From contig JAFAPC010000114.1 of NCBI GenBank assembly GCA_019247305.1, forward strand, positions 1 to 64,000: a DNA stretch of 64,000 nt, given 5' to 3'. This stretch comes from Pseudonocardiales bacterium (GTDB lineage Bacteria; Actinomycetota; Actinomycetes; Mycobacteriales; Pseudonocardiaceae). Shown here piece by piece: positions 62,252 to 64,000 of the stretch (position 1 is its first letter; each line of letters starts with the position of its first letter). Position numbers and translations under genes: made by a program. Under the pieces are notes generated by a model that worked only from the letters and a program-made list of their open reading frames with translations, did no database searches and was not told the origin of the DNA.

Positions 62252-64000
62252 ATGCGGACGTTGATTATCGACAACTACGACTCGTTTACGTATAACCTGT
62301 TCCACTATATGGCTGAGGTGAGTGGGACTGAGCCGGTGGTGTTGCGTAACGATGACCCTGGTGTGACTGTGACCAGCCTAGCGTGTTTCGATAATGTGAT
62401 TATCTCGCCCGGTCCGGGTCATCCGGAACGGTGGGCTGATTTTGGTGTGTGCGTTGAGGTGATTCGGGCTGGTGTGGTGCCGGTGCTCGGTGTCTGCTTG
62501 GGTCATCAGGGCATCTGTCATGTTTTCGGCGGTCGCATTCAGCCAGCCCCTGAGTCGTATCACGGCCGGCTCTCGCCGGTGCTGCAGAATCAGGTCGACA
62601 TTCTGGCCGGGCTGCCCTCGCCGTTTTCGGCTGTTCGATACCACTCCCTCGTCGCCACCGGGATACCTGAGGAGCTGGAGGTGATCGGGTGGACTCCAGA
62701 GGCGATCGTGATGGTGGTCCGGCACCGGCGCCGGCCGTTGTGGGGTGTGCAGTTTCACCCGGAGTCGATTTGCACCGAGCACGGGCACCAACTAGTGGGC
62801 AACTTCGCTGAGTTGACCCGCCGCTGGCACCGCGACGCGACGCGAGCGAGCCGACCGGTGCCGGCGGCCGGGTCAGCTGCTGGTAAGGCGGCGGTTGCGC
62901 CGGCTCCAGTGCGCACGGTGCGCACCGCGAGCACGCTGCTGAGGTGGTCTTCGACGCGTTGCACCGGGAGTCTGAGTGCTTTTTTGGTTGGACAGTAGCC
63001 TGCCGCGGTCACCGGATGGTCGGTTTTCGGTGCTGGGAGACGCCAGCGGATCAGTGTCTCGGATCGTGACGGCTGATGTCTGGGCGCAGCAGGTCACGGT
63101 GGAATCAGCGACCGGTGTGGAGTTCGTCGAGGAGGCTTTTTCGACTGGAGCCGCGCTGACCTCGAGGCCCACCCCCTTGACCCCCTCGATCTGCCGTTCG
63201 ACTTTGCCCTCGGGTGGGTGGGCTACCTCGGTTATGAGCTCAAGGCTGAATGCGGCGGCCAGCGGGTCCATCGCTCGGGTTACCCCGACGCGATGATGCT
63301 CTTCGCCGACCGGGCCATCGTCTCCGACCATGAGGAACGCCTCATTTACCTGCTCGCACTCGCCGAGGGCCAGGACGATGTACGCGCGCAGCGCTGGTTG
63401 GCGGACACGGTGACTGCGCTGGAAGTATTAGCCACCCGCCAAGCCAGACCCGATCCCCATCCCGATCCCGAGATCGAGCTCGGCAGGTTGAGCGCCCGAC
63501 ATGACCGGACGCGTTATCTGCGGCTCATCGCCGCCTGCCAGCGGGAGATCACGGCGGGTGAGAGTTATGAGGTGTGCCTGACCAACATGATGACCGCGCA
63601 CGGCACGCTCAACTCGATAGGCAGCTACCGGCTGCTGCGGGCGCATAATCCTACGCCGTTTGCCGCCCAGCTGAGGTTTGGTGCGTTGTCGGTGTTGAGC
63701 GCTTCGCCGGAACGATTCCTCAGGGTCTCCCGCGAGGGAGTCGTCGAGTCCAGACCGATTAAGGGCACCAGGCCCCGCTCCGACTCGCCGACTGAGGACG
63801 AGTCGTTGCGCGCTGATCTCGCCTCGAACATCAAAGACCACGCCGAGAATCTCATGATCGTGGATCTGGTGCGCAACGATCTGGGCACCTGCGCGCAGCT
63901 GGGATCCGTTCGCGCCGAGGAGCTTTTCCAGGTCGAGACCTACGCCACCATCCACCAGCTGGTCAGCACCATCCGGGCGCGGCTGCGCGCGGACCGAACG
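62252..64000 (+). pseudogene. pabAB: Aminodeoxychorismate synthase (PabAB fusion) with three frameshifts, right end cut off
   Basis: The first 195 residues are a glutamine amidotransferase (IIDNYDSFTYNLFHYMAEVS, nucleophile in GVCLGHQG, HPES). After a linker the frame ends at 62998, but PabB sequence goes on in other frames: VVFDALHRESECF, then FWLDSSLPRSPDGRFSVLGD, then GWVGYLGYELKAECGG to the edge, with SASPERFL, IKGTRPR and MIVDLVRNDLG. Each switch equals one missing base (near 62925, at a T6 run at 62980 and a T5 run at 63133). The protein makes 4-amino-4-deoxychorismate for folate or an antibiotic. Sequencing errors could explain the shifts. Confidence 0.8.

Overview
The window is about 70% GC, its genes are densely packed and often overlap at ATGA or GTGA junctions, and it carries many XRE-type regulators with TPR-like tails, an M-box leader, an IdeR/DtxR-type iron box and a perfect Rex box. 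All of this points to a high-GC actinobacterium, most likely of the Pseudonocardiales (inference). Most genes are ordinary chromosomal ones, but several stretches (roughly 29.6-36.6 kb and 44.4-51.2 kb) look accessory: toxin-antitoxin pairs, gene remnants, lower-GC secreted proteins and short repeats.

Layout. 0-2.2 kb: the start of a truncated XRE regulator, then guaA, which ends in a 46-bp perfect palindrome. 2.3-6.5 kb: a CHAT-TPR-WD40 protein and a CPA2 antiporter. 7.6-15.8 kb: a ferric-reductase-like flavoprotein converges on a five-gene iron operon (NHL lipoprotein, Tat-exported DyP peroxidase, iron-binding lipoprotein, permease, ATPase) behind an iron box. 15.9-21.8 kb: a Nit1C/MSMEG_0565-0572-type nitrilase cluster in which the nitrilase, glycosyltransferase and flavin oxidoreductase each carry internal deletions and frameshifts, while the radical SAM, GNAT-AIR synthase, MSMEG_0572-type and amidohydrolase genes are intact. 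22.1-25.8 kb: an M-box (Mg2+) riboswitch leads a non-canonical NRAMP transporter and a soluble PRC/MgtE-N/CBS protein. 25.9-29.6 kb: a TIR-nSTAND-WD40 protein.

30.2-36.6 kb: a low-GC pair of secreted proteins, a PIN toxin-antitoxin pair, an XRE-TPR regulator, a ricin-type lectin, a DEDDh exonuclease and a coupled two-gene micro-operon. 36.9-41.8 kb: a PadR regulator, a FAD monooxygenase divergent from a TetR regulator across four operator-like boxes, an amidase, and tatB/tatA. 41.9-44.4 kb: cydAB under a Rex box. 44.4-51.2 kb: two more intact toxin-antitoxin pairs, one antitoxin with a dead PIN toxin, a P-loop HPr-kinase-like protein and a set of truncated genes. 51.2-64 kb: a membrane protein, an amino-acid-oxidase-like flavoprotein, a CDF transporter, XRE regulators, tRNA-Lys(TTT), an SDR, a LOG-like protein, two small proteins and a frameshifted pabAB gene running off the right edge.

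Functional links. The iron operon and flavoreductase form an iron-acquisition block, and the Tat genes elsewhere in the window belong to the export route its DyP peroxidase would use. The M-box pair is best read as a Mg2+ uptake module with a separate MgtE-type sensor. The nitrilase cluster (associated with cyanide/nitrogen assimilation in other bacteria) and the bd-type oxidase could be linked through cyanide, but they are 20 kb apart and the nitrilase is broken. All antitoxin genes start 6-7 nt after a TANNNT hexamer, which suggests leaderless transcripts.
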